A DNA stretch of 64,000 nt, from positions 3,432,001 through 3,496,000 of the forward strand of contig NZ_CP092099.1 in NCBI RefSeq assembly GCF_022259695.1. The letters run 5' to 3'. Below the pieces are notes generated by a model that saw only the letters and a program-made list of their open reading frames with translations, was not told the origin of the DNA and did not search any database. Positions within the stretch are counted from its first letter, which is position 1, and the number at the start of each line of letters is the position of its first letter. The DNA is from Flaviramulus sp. BrNp1-15 (GTDB lineage Bacteria; Bacteroidota; Bacteroidia; Flavobacteriales; Flavobacteriaceae). Below are positions 27,412 through 37,116 of the stretch, piece after piece. Position numbers and translations under genes: made by a program.

Positions 27412-28415
27412 TAATCTACTGTTTCTAAAACTTTTCTTGGTTTATATTTAGCAGCAATATCTGCAATCACTCGAATGTGATCGGGTGTCGTACCGCAACA
27501 ACCACCAATAATATTGATTAAATTCTTCTTTAAATATTCTTCTATTTGTTCACCCATCTCTTCTGGAGACTCATCATATTCACCAAAAGCATTTGGCAAA
27601 CCTGCATTAGGATGCGCTGAAATACCAAAATCTGTTTTATTAGCTATGGCCTCCAAGTGAGGTTGCAACAAATTAGCTCCTAACGCACAATTAAACCCAA
27701 TTGATAATAGTGGAATATGTGACACTGATATTAAAAACGCTTCGGCTGTTTGACCAGATAACGTTCTTCCAGAAGCATCTGTAATTGTTCCGCTTAACAT
27801 AACCGGAACATTAATATTACGTTCTTCTTTTACTTCTTCAGTAGCAAATAATGCTGCTTTTGCATTTAATGTATCGAATACGGTTTCTACTAATAGTACA
27901 TCAACACCACCATCTACCAAAGCTTCTACTTGTTGTTTGTATGCAATTCGTAATTCATCAAAAGTTACTGCTCTGTAACCTGGATCGTTAACATCTGGCG
28001 ACATACTTGCTGTTCGGTTTGTTGGACCTATTGAACCTGCTACAAAACGCGGTTTATGTGGTTCTTTGGCTGTGAACTCATCTGCAACTTCTTTAGCTAT
28101 TTTAGCAGATTGATAATTCAATTCATACACCAAATCTTCCATTTGATAATCTGCCATAGCAATTGTAGTTCCAGAAAATGTGTTGGTTTCTACAATATCT
28201 GCACCTGCTTCAAAATACTTAGCATGCACTTCTTTTATAGCCTTTGGCTGTGTAATAGAAAGTAAATCGTTATTACCTTGTAAAGGCGTTGGATAATCTT
28301 TAAAACGCTCGCCTCTAAAATCTTCTTCAGTAAATTTATAAGCTTGTAGCATAGTACCCATAGCACCATCTAGTACTAAAATACGATCTTGTAAAGCTTG
28401 TTTTATATTTGACAT
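27411..28415 (-). CDS. metH: methionine synthase, homocysteine-binding part
   Basis: 334-residue homocysteine S-methyltransferase domain, the first module of MetH encoded separately. It has [11 protein letters not shown] at the start and the three zinc-ligand cysteines in GFNCALGA and [12 protein letters not shown]. It cannot complete the reaction alone and must dock with the product of the next gene, which holds the folate and cobalamin modules. First gene after the SAM riboswitch; its stop overlaps the next start by one base. Confidence 0.95.
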   Translation of the reverse strand: MSNIKQALQDRILVLDGAMGTMLQAYKFTEEDFRGERFKDYPTPLQGNNDLLSITQPKAIKEVHAKYFEAGADIVETNTFSGTTIAMADYQMEDLVYELNYQSAKIAKEVADEFTAKEPHKPRFVAGSIGPTNRTASMSPDVNDPGYRAVTFDELRIAYKQQVEALVDGGVDVLLVETVFDTLNAKAALFATEEVKEERNINVPVMLSGTITDASGRTLSGQTAEAFLISVSHIPLLSIGFNCALGANLLQPHLEAIANKTDFGISAHPNAGLPNAFGEYDESPEEMGEQIEEYLKKNLINIIGGCCGTTPDHIRVIADIAAKYKPRKVLETVD

Positions 28416-28468
28416 TTTGATATTATTTATATCTGTATGTCATCAAGAAAAGTAAAAGAAACACTTTT

Positions 28469-28578
28469 CGTTATCTTTCCAATAATTTTAATTATTAGTA
28501 GAATTTAGCACCTTCTTTAAAGATAAAGGGTTGCCAAGGCTTCAACGGGTCTATTCCCTCTACCTTTCTTGATAACAC
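28469..28578 (-). promoter_or_regulatory. SAM-I (S-box) riboswitch of the metH operon
   Basis: Minus-strand RNA contains the conserved S-box core: TATCAAGAAAGGTAGAGGGA, then GACCC, TGAAGCC, GGCAACC and AAGGTGCTAAATTCT. P1 closes with TGTTATC (28572-28578) against GATAACG (28469-28475). Junction and pseudoknot-region spacing fit SAM-I. Downstream there is an AT-rich hairpin GAAAAGT/ACTTTTC (28448-28470) with only a short, interrupted U-tract, so the way it shuts off expression is not obvious. It controls metH (both genes), the 80-residue protein and metF. Confidence 0.92.
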
Positions 28579-28602
28579 ATAATACGTTTATGAACTAGCG
28601 AA

Positions 28603-28634
28603 CAAAAATAGTAACTATATTTTTGTTATCACAA
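28603..28634 (-). promoter_or_regulatory. promoter of the metH operon
   Basis: Minus strand: TTGT (28631-28634), 20 bases, TATTTTTG (28603-28610), an exact TAnnTTTG. Transcription would start about 20 bases before the riboswitch P1 stem. The element lies just after the cysM stop codon, so the metH operon is separated from the cysteine operon by its own promoter. Confidence 0.7.
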
Positions 28635-28657
28635 TAAATCATGAAAAATTGAATAGC

Positions 28658-29548
28658 TTATTCGAATAATGAAGATGATAAATAGCGATCGCCTCTATCA
28701 CAAATAATAGCTACAATAATACCCTCGTCTATTGACTCTGCTATTTTTAAAGCACAAAATACCGCACCACCACTACTCATTCCTGCAAAAACACCCTCTT
28801 CTTTTGCTAAACGTTGCGTTGTGTTTTTGGCATCTTCCTCAGAAACATCAACAACTACATCTACTTTTTTAGGATTAAAAAACTTAGGCACATAATCTGG
28901 AGACCATTTTCTTATACCAGGAATTCTTGCACCATCTGCTGGTTGTGCACCAACAATTGTGATATTTTTATTTTTCTCTTTTAAATAAGTTGAAACACCA
29001 GTAATGGTTCCAGTTGTTCCCATTGCCGACACAAAGTGAGTTATTTTTCCATTGGTAGCTTCCAAAATTTCAGGCCCTGTAGTTTTGTAATGCGCTTTCC
29101 AGTTATCATCATTTTCAAACTGATTTAATAGCGTATAACCTTTTTCGTCTCTTAGTTTAAAAGCTAAATCGCGAGATCCTTCAATACCAATATCTGCAGG
29201 TGTTAAAATAACCTCAGCACCATAAGCTCGCATGGTTTTAACACGTTCTTCCGTTGAGTTTTCAGGCATTATTAAAATCATATTCAGCCCTAATAATTTT
29301 GAAATAAAAGCTAAAGCAATTCCCGTATTTCCGCTTGTTGCTTCAACCAAGGTGCCTCCTTTTTTAATATCACCACGTTTTAAGGCTTCGTTAATCATAT
29401 TAAAGGCTGGTCTGTCTTTTACACTTCCACCCGGATTATTTCCTTCTAGTTTTAAAAACAATCTGACACCTTTTTTTGAAATAAGATGCGTTGCTTCAAC
29501 TAAAGGTGTATTACCTATTTGACCAATAATACTATTCTCGAATGCCAT
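28658..29548 (-). CDS. cysM: cysteine synthase (PLP-dependent, CysM type)
   Basis: Forms cysteine from O-acetylserine and sulfide. 296 residues, close to CysM length and shorter than most CysK. IGNTPLVEA near the N-terminus, the PLP-lysine segment GGSVKDRPAF and the cofactor loop EATSGNTGIAL are present; the later segment GTTGTITG binds phosphate. It is the last gene of the sulfate-assimilation run and overlaps the end of cysE by 17 bases, which places the acetylserine maker and user together. Confidence 0.95.
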   Translation of the reverse strand: MAFENSIIGQIGNTPLVEATHLISKKGVRLFLKLEGNNPGGSVKDRPAFNMINEALKRGDIKKGGTLVEATSGNTGIALAFISKLLGLNMILIMPENSTEERVKTMRAYGAEVILTPADIGIEGSRDLAFKLRDEKGYTLLNQFENDDNWKAHYKTTGPEILEATNGKITHFVSAMGTTGTITGVSTYLKEKNKNITIVGAQPADGARIPGIRKWSPDYVPKFFNPKKVDVVVDVSEEDAKNTTQRLAKEEGVFAGMSSGGAVFCALKIAESIDEGIIVAIICDRGDRYLSSSLFE

Positions 29549-30281
29549 TCTTTTTAGGTCTGATTTTAATTTCAGTTTTATAAGTAACTAACGAATTCTC
29601 TGGAACCGAATGTGTAATCCAAACATTAGCACCAATTATTGAATTTGCTCCAATAACAATATCTCCACCAAGAATTGTTGCATTTGCATAAATACAAACA
29701 TTACTCTCAATTGTTGGGTGCCTTTTTACTTTAGCTAAATCTTTACTAACTTGAATTCCACCTAAAGTAACCCCTTGATAAATTTTAACGTTATCTTTTA
29801 TTATTGATGTTTCACCAATAACAATTCCTGTACCATGGTCTATATAAAATGATTCTCCAATAGTTGCTCCAGGGTGAATATCGATACCTGTAATACCATG
29901 AATATACTCACTCATCATTCTTGGTAAAATAGGAACGTTTAGTTTATAAAGCGTGTTACTTAATCTGTAAATAGAAATAGCATGAAACCCAGGATAAGCT
30001 AGATAAATTTCTTCTAAACTATAAGATGCTGGATCATTATTTTCAAAAGCTACAGCGTCTAAATCTAATTGTAGCCTTACTTTGGGAAGTTCTGCTTTAA
30101 AACTTTCCCAAATTGCTTCACCGTTTTCAATTTCTAAAGAAGAAAGTATCTTAAGAAATGTTTTTTCTAAATAATCGCTATGCGCTTCTTCTTGCTCACA
30201 ATCAAACAAAGAATAAAACAAACATTTGGTGAATGTTTTAACCGTATCTTTTAAGCAAACATTATAACTTTTCATTGGCAA
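29532..30281 (-). CDS. cysE: serine O-acetyltransferase
   Basis: Acetylates serine from acetyl-CoA, the committed step to cysteine. 249 residues: an N-terminal helical domain (about 1-130) and a C-terminal left-handed beta-helix of hexapeptide repeats (GIDIHPGATIGESFYIDHG, GVTLGGIQ, ATILGGDIVIG). The catalytic DHGTGIVIGE is intact. An ATG two codons in (30275) is an equally possible start. It overlaps cysM and follows the ferredoxin-NADP reductase gene by 40 bases. Confidence 0.94.
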   Translation of the reverse strand: MPMKSYNVCLKDTVKTFTKCLFYSLFDCEQEEAHSDYLEKTFLKILSSLEIENGEAIWESFKAELPKVRLQLDLDAVAFENNDPASYSLEEIYLAYPGFHAISIYRLSNTLYKLNVPILPRMMSEYIHGITGIDIHPGATIGESFYIDHGTGIVIGETSIIKDNVKIYQGVTLGGIQVSKDLAKVKRHPTIESNVCIYANATILGGDIVIGANSIIGANVWITHSVPENSLVTYKTEIKIRPKKNGIRE

Positions 30282-30321
30282 TTTGTCGCAAAATGTTTGC
30301 GCAATTTACATAAATAAATTT

Positions 30322-31374
30322 TTACTTTATGGCTTGTACAACAGCTTTTGGTGCTTCTTTACGAGTACCATCAAAACCATCAATACCACTAACGGTTGTA
30401 TACTTTAACACATATTTTTTACCAGGGTTTATAATTCTGTAAGCCGCTTGACACATTAAAGTAGCTTCGTGAAAACCGCATAAAATCAACTTTAATTTCT
30501 CTGGATATGTGTTTACATCTCCAATTGCAAAAATACCTGGAATATTAGTTTGATAGTTTAATGAATTATCAACTTTAATAGCATTCTTTTCTATTTCTAA
30601 TCCCCAATTTGCAATAGGCCCTAATTTTGGTGATAAACCGAATAACGGAATGAAATGATCGGTTTCAATTTTAGTAGACTCTCCATCTTTCACATAAGTT
30701 ACTGCTTCAATTTTACCATCACCATGTAATTCTTTAACTTCTGCAGGAGTTATTAAATTGATTTTATTTAAAAGTGTTAATTCTCTTACTTTTTCAACAG
30801 AATCTAAAGCACCTCTAAACTCGTTTCTTCTATGTATTAAAGTCACAGATGAAGCAACATCTGTTAAAAAGATACTCCAATCTAAAGCAGAATCTCCTCC
30901 TCCAGAAATCACTACGTTTTTATCTCTATAAAACTCTGGATCTTTAATAATATATTCAACACCATTATCTTCATAATCTGCAATACCTTCAATAGCTGGT
31001 TTTCTAGGTTCAAACGAGCCTAAACCTCCAGCAATAGCCACTACAGGCGCTTGATGCTTTGTACCTTTATTTGTTGTTACAATAAAAGAACCGTCTTCTT
31101 GTTTTTCAATAGTTTCTGCTCGTTCTCCTAAGGTAAATCCAGGTTCAAACTGTTTACCTTGCTCCAGTAAATTTTTAGTTAAATCGCCGGCTAATATTTC
31201 TGGGAAACCAGGAATATCATAAATTGGTTTTTTAGGATAAATCTCTGAGCATTGTCCACCAGGTTGTGGTAATGCATCAATTAAATGGCATTTTAATTTT
31301 AATAATCCAGCTTCGAATACTGTAAATAATCCTGTTGGTCCCGCACCAATTATTAATATATCTGTTTTAATCAT
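30322..31374 (-). CDS. thioredoxin-reductase-like ferredoxin-NADP reductase
   Basis: A 350-residue two-domain flavoprotein of the TrxR-like FNR (YumC) type: FAD motif IIGAGPTGLFT at 6-16 and NADP motif VISGGGDSALDW near 155. The redox CxxC of real thioredoxin reductases is absent. Being placed directly after the siroheme genes in the sulfate-assimilation operon, it probably supplies reduced ferredoxin to the sulfite reductase encoded upstream; no flavoprotein CysJ is present. The electron-donor role is inferred from context. Confidence 0.88.
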   Translation of the reverse strand: MIKTDILIIGAGPTGLFTVFEAGLLKLKCHLIDALPQPGGQCSEIYPKKPIYDIPGFPEILAGDLTKNLLEQGKQFEPGFTLGERAETIEKQEDGSFIVTTNKGTKHQAPVVAIAGGLGSFEPRKPAIEGIADYEDNGVEYIIKDPEFYRDKNVVISGGGDSALDWSIFLTDVASSVTLIHRRNEFRGALDSVEKVRELTLLNKINLITPAEVKELHGDGKIEAVTYVKDGESTKIETDHFIPLFGLSPKLGPIANWGLEIEKNAIKVDNSLNYQTNIPGIFAIGDVNTYPEKLKLILCGFHEATLMCQAAYRIINPGKKYVLKYTTVSGIDGFDGTRKEAPKAVVQAIK

Positions 31375-31380
31375 TTTTAT

Positions 31381-31956
31381 TTATTTCTCAATTAATCCTT
31401 TAGTAAATTCGTTAAGCGTTTCCACTTTTTCTTCAAAATCACCTTTTATCGTTTTTCTATATTCGTTTAAATTTTTCACTAAATCGTCAATATTTTCTGG
31501 AATAACATCCTCAAAAAACTGACGCAATCTTTTGGCTGTTGTTGGCGATTTTCCGTTAGTTGAAATAGCCACTTTTACATTGCCTTTGGTTACAATGCCT
31601 CCCATATAAAAATCGCAATATGGTGGGTTGTCTGCAACATTAACCAATTTAGCTTCGGCGCGACAATCTTTCCACGCCTGCACATTTACATCAGGAACAT
31701 CAGTCGTTGCAACTACCATATGCTTTCCTTGTATATACTCTTTTTTGTAAACATCTTCTACCAGAGCAACATTACCCTTCTTCGCTAATTCAATAGTTCC
31801 TTCTCTAAACATAGGCGACACCATAGTTACATTAGCATCGGGACTTGATTTTAAAAGAAACGTTAATTTTTCTTCAGCCACAAAACCACCACCTATAATA
31901 AGTACTTCTAGGTTTTTAACTTTCAAAAAAATAGGGTATAAATTATTTCTTTCCAA
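31381..31956 (-). CDS. precorrin-2 dehydrogenase / sirohydrochlorin ferrochelatase
   Basis: 191 residues, CysG N-terminal (Met8p/SirC) family with Rossmann motif VLIIGGGFVAEEK near the N-terminus and the conserved NVADNPPYCDFYMG and STNGKSPTTAKRLR segments. It oxidises precorrin-2 and may insert iron to complete siroheme, the cofactor of the sulfite reductase encoded two genes upstream. The CobA part of CysG is a separate gene four bases upstream (31960). Confidence 0.92.
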   Translation of the reverse strand: MERNNLYPIFLKVKNLEVLIIGGGFVAEEKLTFLLKSSPDANVTMVSPMFREGTIELAKKGNVALVEDVYKKEYIQGKHMVVATTDVPDVNVQAWKDCRAEAKLVNVADNPPYCDFYMGGIVTKGNVKVAISTNGKSPTTAKRLRQFFEDVIPENIDDLVKNLNEYRKTIKGDFEEKVETLNEFTKGLIEK

Positions 31957-31959
31957 AAC

Positions 31960-32724
31960 TTATTCTTTTGAAGCAACTTCACTATAAATTGAACTCAAAA
32001 CTGCACGCTGTTTAACAACATCTCCTATTACAATTATAGCAGGAGACGATAATTGTTTTTCTGCTACAATCTGCTCTATGTTTCTTATAGTTCCTATGCC
32101 TACTTTTTCATCTTCTCTTGTGCCATTTTGAATAATTGCTACAGCGGTATCTTGCTTGTTTTCTTCTGAAAACACCTTAACAATTTCTCCTAACTTATGC
32201 ATTCCCATTAAAATAACAACGGTCGCTGTTGATTTTGCTGCTAATGCAATATCACTTGATAATTTATGTGCTTTTGTAGTTGCTGTAACTACCCAAAAAC
32301 TCTCTGAAGCACCTCGCTTTGTTAATGGTATTCCTTGATATGCTGGTACTGCTACAGATGATGAAATTCCTGGCACTACAAAGGTTTCTAAACCAAACTC
32401 TCTTACATAATCTATCTCTTCTGCTCCACGACCAAAAATAAAAGGGTCGCCTCCTTTAAGACGTACAACATGCCCCTTTTCTTTAGCTTTAACTACAATA
32501 AGCTCGTTGATTTGTTCTTGCTGAAATGCATAGCATCCTTTACGTTTACCTACAAAAATACATTCAGTTTCTGGTGAAGCATATTCAAGAAGCTCTTCAT
32601 TTATAAGGGCATCATATAGAATAACATCTGCCGACTTAATAGCTTTTATTGCTTTAAGCGTGATTAAATCCACATCGCCAGGACCTGCACCTACAACTGT
32701 TAATTTTGGGGTTTTTAAACTCAT
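31960..32724 (-). CDS. cobA: uroporphyrinogen-III C-methyltransferase
   Basis: SAM-dependent methylation of uroporphyrinogen III to precorrin-2, first step to siroheme. 254 residues, with VVGAGPGDVDLITLKA at 10-25, YDALIN, and GDPFIFGRGAEE, all signatures of SumT. Sits between sulfite reductase and precorrin-2 dehydrogenase in the operon. Because the organism also uses cobalamin-dependent MetH, precorrin-2 could in principle feed cobalamin too, but no other cobalamin gene is seen here. Confidence 0.95.
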   Translation of the reverse strand: MSLKTPKLTVVGAGPGDVDLITLKAIKAIKSADVILYDALINEELLEYASPETECIFVGKRKGCYAFQQEQINELIVVKAKEKGHVVRLKGGDPFIFGRGAEEIDYVREFGLETFVVPGISSSVAVPAYQGIPLTKRGASESFWVVTATTKAHKLSSDIALAAKSTATVVILMGMHKLGEIVKVFSEENKQDTAVAIIQNGTREDEKVGIGTIRNIEQIVAEKQLSSPAIIVIGDVVKQRAVLSSIYSEVASKE

Positions 32725-32732
32725 CTTAATTT

Positions 32733-34838
32733 TTAAACTGCTTTTTTTGCAAGCGTATTTGTTTCTGCTTCTCTAAAAGCTCTCACTTTAGTTAGAAACT
32801 CATTAGCGTTTTCAATGTATTTTGATGCAAAATCCTCAGTTGGTGTAAATTTATTAATTTGATAAATCAAATCCGAAAAAGAAACACCTAAATCTATTCG
32901 TCCGCTTTCTACAAACAGTTCATCAAACTGACTTATAATTCCCGCATGTGTATTTGTTTTCTTGTTTTCTGCTAATAATAAAGCTTTTGCCGAATTAACT
33001 AAAGAACTATATGCATGATAAATAGCACTTGAATATACTTTATTATTAAATGATTCTTGAGCATTTTCAATTTTTTCTTCACTTTCTAAAAACAACGTAG
33101 CTATTAAATCGATAACAACACCTGCACACTCACCAATACCAATCTCTTTTACATATTTTTCTTCTTCACCCCAATCAATAAAATCTTCTTGAGTTAAATT
33201 AGTAACATCCTGTAAATCATTTAACAAATCGTAAAAATAACGATCTCCAGTTTCTTTATAATATTCTACAAATTGTTTTCTATTTGCATTGGTTTCAAAA
33301 TCGTTTAATATTCTACGTAAAGCCTCAGGACCTCTTCTGCTTGGTACTTTCACTACTTTATCAGCAAATAAACCGTTTCCATCTCCTAAATTTCCGCCAC
33401 CTAAAAGCACTTGTAATGCTGGAGCTACTAATTTTTCTGGCGTGCGAACTGTCATACCTTGAAAACCAATATTTGCCATATTGTGCTGTCCGCAAGCATT
33501 CATACATCCACTAATTTTAATCACTAAATCTTGGTTATTCAAATATTGTGGATATTCTGTTTTTAGCATTCTTTCTAATTCTACAGAAATTCCAGTACTA
33601 CTTGCTATACCTAGGTTACAAGTATCTGTACCTGGACAAGCTGTAATATCTATCGCTTTATTATAACCTGCTTCAACAAAACCTAGTTTCTCTAATTCTG
33701 TATAAAAGAATGGTACTAAATCTTCTTTAACAAAAGGAATAATAATGTTTTGACGAAGTGATAAACGGATTTCTCCTGCTGCATATTTTTCAACTAAATC
33801 TGCTAAAAGTCTGGCTTTATCTGTGTAAAAATCTCCTAAAAGCACTTTTATACCAATAGCAACATAACCTTCCTGCTTTTGCGGAATTAAGTTTGTTGAT
33901 TTCCATAAATTAAATGCCTCTTGATCTTTAATTTCTACCTGTGGTGCTTCAACCGAAACTGGTTTTGAAGCCTCATAAGCATCTGCATCTATAGCAACAG
34001 ATTTAAACTCAATAGCATTTTGCTCTGCATCAACCAATTCTTTAAAAGCTTCTAAACCTATATCTTTTATTAAGAATTTCATACGTGCTTTGGCACGACT
34101 TTTACGCTCACCATGACGATCAAAAATTCTTAAAACGCCTTCCATTACTGGAATAATCTTATCTGTTTCTAAAAAGTCATATAACACATCAGCATGACGT
34201 GGTTGCGAACCTAAACCGCCACCAATCATCACTTTAAAACCACGAACACCATTTTCAATTTTAGCTATAAAACCTAAATCGTGCATGTAAGAAAGCCCAG
34301 TATCTTCGTCTGAAGACGAAAACGACACTTTAAATTTACGCCCCATTTCTTGACAAATTGGGTTACGTAAAAAGAATTTATAAAGCGCATCTGCATATGG
34401 CGATACATCAAATGGTTCGTTCACATCAATCCCTGCAGTTTCACTTGCCGTTACATTACGCACAGTATTTCCACAAGCTTCACGTAACGTTACATCATCT
34501 CTCTCTAATTCTGCCCAAAGTTCTGGTGTTCTATTTAAATCAACATAATGGATTTGAATATCTTGACGTGTTGTAATATGTAAACGTCCTCTAGAATATT
34601 CATCAGAAACATCAGAAATTCTGTGTAATTGATTGCTCTTAACTTTTCCGTAAGGTAATTTTATACGAATCATTTGTACGCCTTCTTGACGCTGACCGTA
34701 AACCCCACGTGCTAAACGCAGACTTCTAAATTTTTCTTCGTCGATTTTTCCATTATGAAATAGCTCTATTTTATTAGCTAATTCTATAATGTCTTTTTCA
34801 ACAACCGGATTTTCTATTTCTGTTCTAAAACTTTGCAT
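32733..34838 (-). CDS. ferredoxin-type sulfite reductase with C-terminal HEPN-like domain
   Basis: Reduces sulfite to sulfide with siroheme and a 4Fe-4S cluster. Residues 1 to about 560 form the duplicated nitrite/sulfite reductase fold, including a siroheme-binding Arg/Lys-rich region (ARGVYGQRQEGVQMIR) and the cluster cysteines C-x5-C (CPGTDTC) and C-x3-C (GCMNACGQH) near 400-450. Unusually, the last 115 residues (585-701) are an all-helical HEPN-like domain (YSSAIYHAYSSLVNSAKALL, then NTHAG). The RNase motif R-x4-6-H of toxic HEPN proteins is missing. The family is about 550-570 residues without this tail. Confidence 0.92.
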   Translation of the reverse strand: MQSFRTEIENPVVEKDIIELANKIELFHNGKIDEEKFRSLRLARGVYGQRQEGVQMIRIKLPYGKVKSNQLHRISDVSDEYSRGRLHITTRQDIQIHYVDLNRTPELWAELERDDVTLREACGNTVRNVTASETAGIDVNEPFDVSPYADALYKFFLRNPICQEMGRKFKVSFSSSDEDTGLSYMHDLGFIAKIENGVRGFKVMIGGGLGSQPRHADVLYDFLETDKIIPVMEGVLRIFDRHGERKSRAKARMKFLIKDIGLEAFKELVDAEQNAIEFKSVAIDADAYEASKPVSVEAPQVEIKDQEAFNLWKSTNLIPQKQEGYVAIGIKVLLGDFYTDKARLLADLVEKYAAGEIRLSLRQNIIIPFVKEDLVPFFYTELEKLGFVEAGYNKAIDITACPGTDTCNLGIASSTGISVELERMLKTEYPQYLNNQDLVIKISGCMNACGQHNMANIGFQGMTVRTPEKLVAPALQVLLGGGNLGDGNGLFADKVVKVPSRRGPEALRRILNDFETNANRKQFVEYYKETGDRYFYDLLNDLQDVTNLTQEDFIDWGEEEKYVKEIGIGECAGVVIDLIATLFLESEEKIENAQESFNNKVYSSAIYHAYSSLVNSAKALLLAENKKTNTHAGIISQFDELFVESGRIDLGVSFSDLIYQINKFTPTEDFASKYIENANEFLTKVRAFREAETNTLAKKAV

Positions 34839-34884
34839 TATATACCTGACTTTTTATAAATTAGAAAAGAATTTTAATTATTTA

Positions 34885-36132
34885 TTACTGAATAAAACCT
34901 GCTCCAACTGTATTATTAGATTGTGTATCTATTAAAATAAAAGAACCGTTTGTTCTATGATTTTTAAATTGATCATAAAAAATAGGCTTGTTTAATTTAA
35001 AAGTAACCGAAGCAATATCGTTTATTCCCAAACCAGTCACATCTTCCTCTATGCCTGAATAGTCAGGGTGAATTTTATGATTGATTTTATCTACTTTAGC
35101 TAACACCTTATTAACTCCATGTTGTACAACATACTTAGCACCTGGTGTTAATTGATTAGAATCCATCCAGCATACGTTGGCTGTAAATTGTTTTTCAATA
35201 GTAGGCAAATCACCATCTTTAACAATCATATCTCCACGACTAACGTTAATATCATCTTCTAAAGTTATAGTTACCGATGAACGTCTTGAAGCCGTTTCAT
35301 ACTTTTCATTATAGAAATAAATGTCTTTAATTTTTGATTTAGTTTTTGATGGTAAAACAACTATGTCATCACCAACACTTAAATCACCTCCATATACTTT
35401 TCCTGCATAACCTCTGTAATCGTGAAACTCTTCAGTTTTTGGACGAATAACATATTGTACCGGAAAGCGCGGTGTACCTACATTAAAAATATCTGCTTTG
35501 TTTAATTGTTCTAAATGTTCTAATAATGCTTGACCTTTATACCAAGGCATATTTTCAGATTTATTTACAACATTATCTCCCTTTAAAGCACTAACTGGAA
35601 TAAAAGTTATTTTTTGATCCTGATAATCTCTCTTACTCATCAACTCCTCAAAATCGGATTTTATTTTGTTATAAGTTTCTTCAGAATAATCAACTAAATC
35701 CATTTTATTTATAGCAACCACAACATCTTTAATTCTCAACAAGTTATTGATGAAAAAATGACGATTTGTTTGCTCTATTACGCCTTTTCTAGCATCAATT
35801 AAAATGATAGATGCTTGCGAAGTTGATGCACCGGTAACCATATTTCTTGTATATTCCACATGACCTGGTGTATCTGCAATAATGTAACTTTTCTTTTTTG
35901 TTGAAAAATAGATATGTGCAACATCAATTGTTATTCCTTGTTCTCTTTCAGCTACTAGACCATCTGTAGCTAAAGAAAAATCTAAATAATCATATCCACG
36001 TTGTTTACTTGTTTTTTCAATAGCTTCTAACTTATCGGTAGTTAAAGACTTTGTATCAAAAAGAATTCGCCCAATTAAGGTACTTTTTCCATCATCTACA
36101 CTTCCTGCTGTTGCAATTTTTAATACTTCCAT
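34885..36132 (-). CDS. cysN: sulfate adenylyltransferase subunit 1 (GTPase)
   Basis: GTP-hydrolysing subunit of ATP sulfurylase, which activates sulfate to APS. 415 residues of the EF-Tu-like fold: GSVDDGKSTLIGRILFD (G1) near 10-26, DTPGHVEYTRNM (G3), NKMDLVD (G4). There is no fused APS kinase domain (CysC) at its C-terminus, and no separate cysC is visible in the window. It follows cysD by 56 bases and is 46 bases before sulfite reductase. Confidence 0.96.
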   Translation of the reverse strand: MEVLKIATAGSVDDGKSTLIGRILFDTKSLTTDKLEAIEKTSKQRGYDYLDFSLATDGLVAEREQGITIDVAHIYFSTKKKSYIIADTPGHVEYTRNMVTGASTSQASIILIDARKGVIEQTNRHFFINNLLRIKDVVVAINKMDLVDYSEETYNKIKSDFEELMSKRDYQDQKITFIPVSALKGDNVVNKSENMPWYKGQALLEHLEQLNKADIFNVGTPRFPVQYVIRPKTEEFHDYRGYAGKVYGGDLSVGDDIVVLPSKTKSKIKDIYFYNEKYETASRRSSVTITLEDDINVSRGDMIVKDGDLPTIEKQFTANVCWMDSNQLTPGAKYVVQHGVNKVLAKVDKINHKIHPDYSGIEEDVTGLGINDIASVTFKLNKPIFYDQFKNHRTNGSFILIDTQSNNTVGAGFIQ

Positions 36133-36188
36133 TTTATATAGTAACCTTCAATTAAGAAGGGTTGTTTTTTAATTAGTAACTTATTCTT

Positions 36189-37103
36189 TTAGAAATACCC
36201 TTGTTGTTTACGTTTTTCCATTGCTGCTTCAGAGCGTTTATCGTCTATTCGAGCACCACGTTCAGATATTGTACTTTCTCTAATTTCTTGAACTACAGTT
36301 GCTATATCTTCTGCATCAGATAATACAGCCGCTGTACAACTCATATCTCCAACAGTTCTAAAACGTACCATACGCTCTACAACTTCTTCATGTTCATCTC
36401 TGTAAACTACTTCATCATCTGCAGACCAGATTAATCCGTCTCGTAAAAATGTTGCTCTAGTATGTGCAAAATAAATTGAAGGAATTTCAATGTTTTCTTT
36501 TTCTATATAAGACCAAACATCTAATTCTGTCCAGTTTGAAATTGGAAATACGCGCACATTTTGTCCGTGTTCAATCTCTCCATTCAACATATCAAATAAT
36601 TCTGGTCGCTGATTTTTTTCATCCCATTGACCAAAGTCATCACGTACAGAAAAAATACGTTCTTTAGCTCTGGCTTTTTCTTCATCACGACGCGCACCAC
36701 CAATACAAGCATCAAATTTAAATTCTTCAATAGCATCTAAAAGCGTTGTAGTTTGCAGCATATTTCTACTTGCATAACGTCCAGATTCTTCTTTTACTTT
36801 TCCTTCATCAATAGAATCTTGCACGTTTCTTACAATTAATTCTAAACCTAATTCTTTAACTAAGCGATCTCTAAACTCAATAGTTTCAGGGAAATTATGA
36901 CCTGTATCAATATGCATTAAAGGAAATGGCACTTTTGCAGGATAAAATGCTTTTACAGCTAATCTTACCAAAGTGATCGAGTCTTTTCCTCCAGAGAATA
37001 ACAATACAGGTTTTTCAAACTGTGCTGCTACTTCTCTCATAATATATATCGCTTCATTTTCAAGCGAATTTATGTGCGATGTGTCTCTATTCATCATATT
37101 CAT
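36189..37103 (-). CDS. cysD: sulfate adenylyltransferase subunit 2
   Basis: Catalytic ATP pyrophosphatase subunit of ATP sulfurylase. The PP-loop SGGKDS is in LLFSGGKDSITLVRLA and the C-terminal GYF/RIDDKRSE region is typical. I chose the ATG at 37103 (304 residues) as the usual length is 300-305; ATGs at 37097 and 37094 are possible too, while the ATG at 37133 would overlap cysH by 17 bases and add 10 unconserved residues. Works as a complex with CysN, which follows. Confidence 0.94.
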   Translation of the reverse strand: MNMMNRDTSHINSLENEAIYIMREVAAQFEKPVLLFSGGKDSITLVRLAVKAFYPAKVPFPLMHIDTGHNFPETIEFRDRLVKELGLELIVRNVQDSIDEGKVKEESGRYASRNMLQTTTLLDAIEEFKFDACIGGARRDEEKARAKERIFSVRDDFGQWDEKNQRPELFDMLNGEIEHGQNVRVFPISNWTELDVWSYIEKENIEIPSIYFAHTRATFLRDGLIWSADDEVVYRDEHEEVVERMVRFRTVGDMSCTAAVLSDAEDIATVVQEIRESTISERGARIDDKRSEAAMEKRKQQGYF

Positions 37104-37116
37104 TTTATCAATTATC

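Noticed and set aside
24736-28415. Frameshifted metH
   Set aside because: The two frames join by a one-base stop/start overlap at a domain boundary and both are complete; split metH is normal in this phylum.
32733-34838. HEPN toxin fused to an enzyme (defence system)
   Set aside because: The R-x4-6-H RNase motif is absent, no antitoxin gene is near, and the gene is in a biosynthetic operon.
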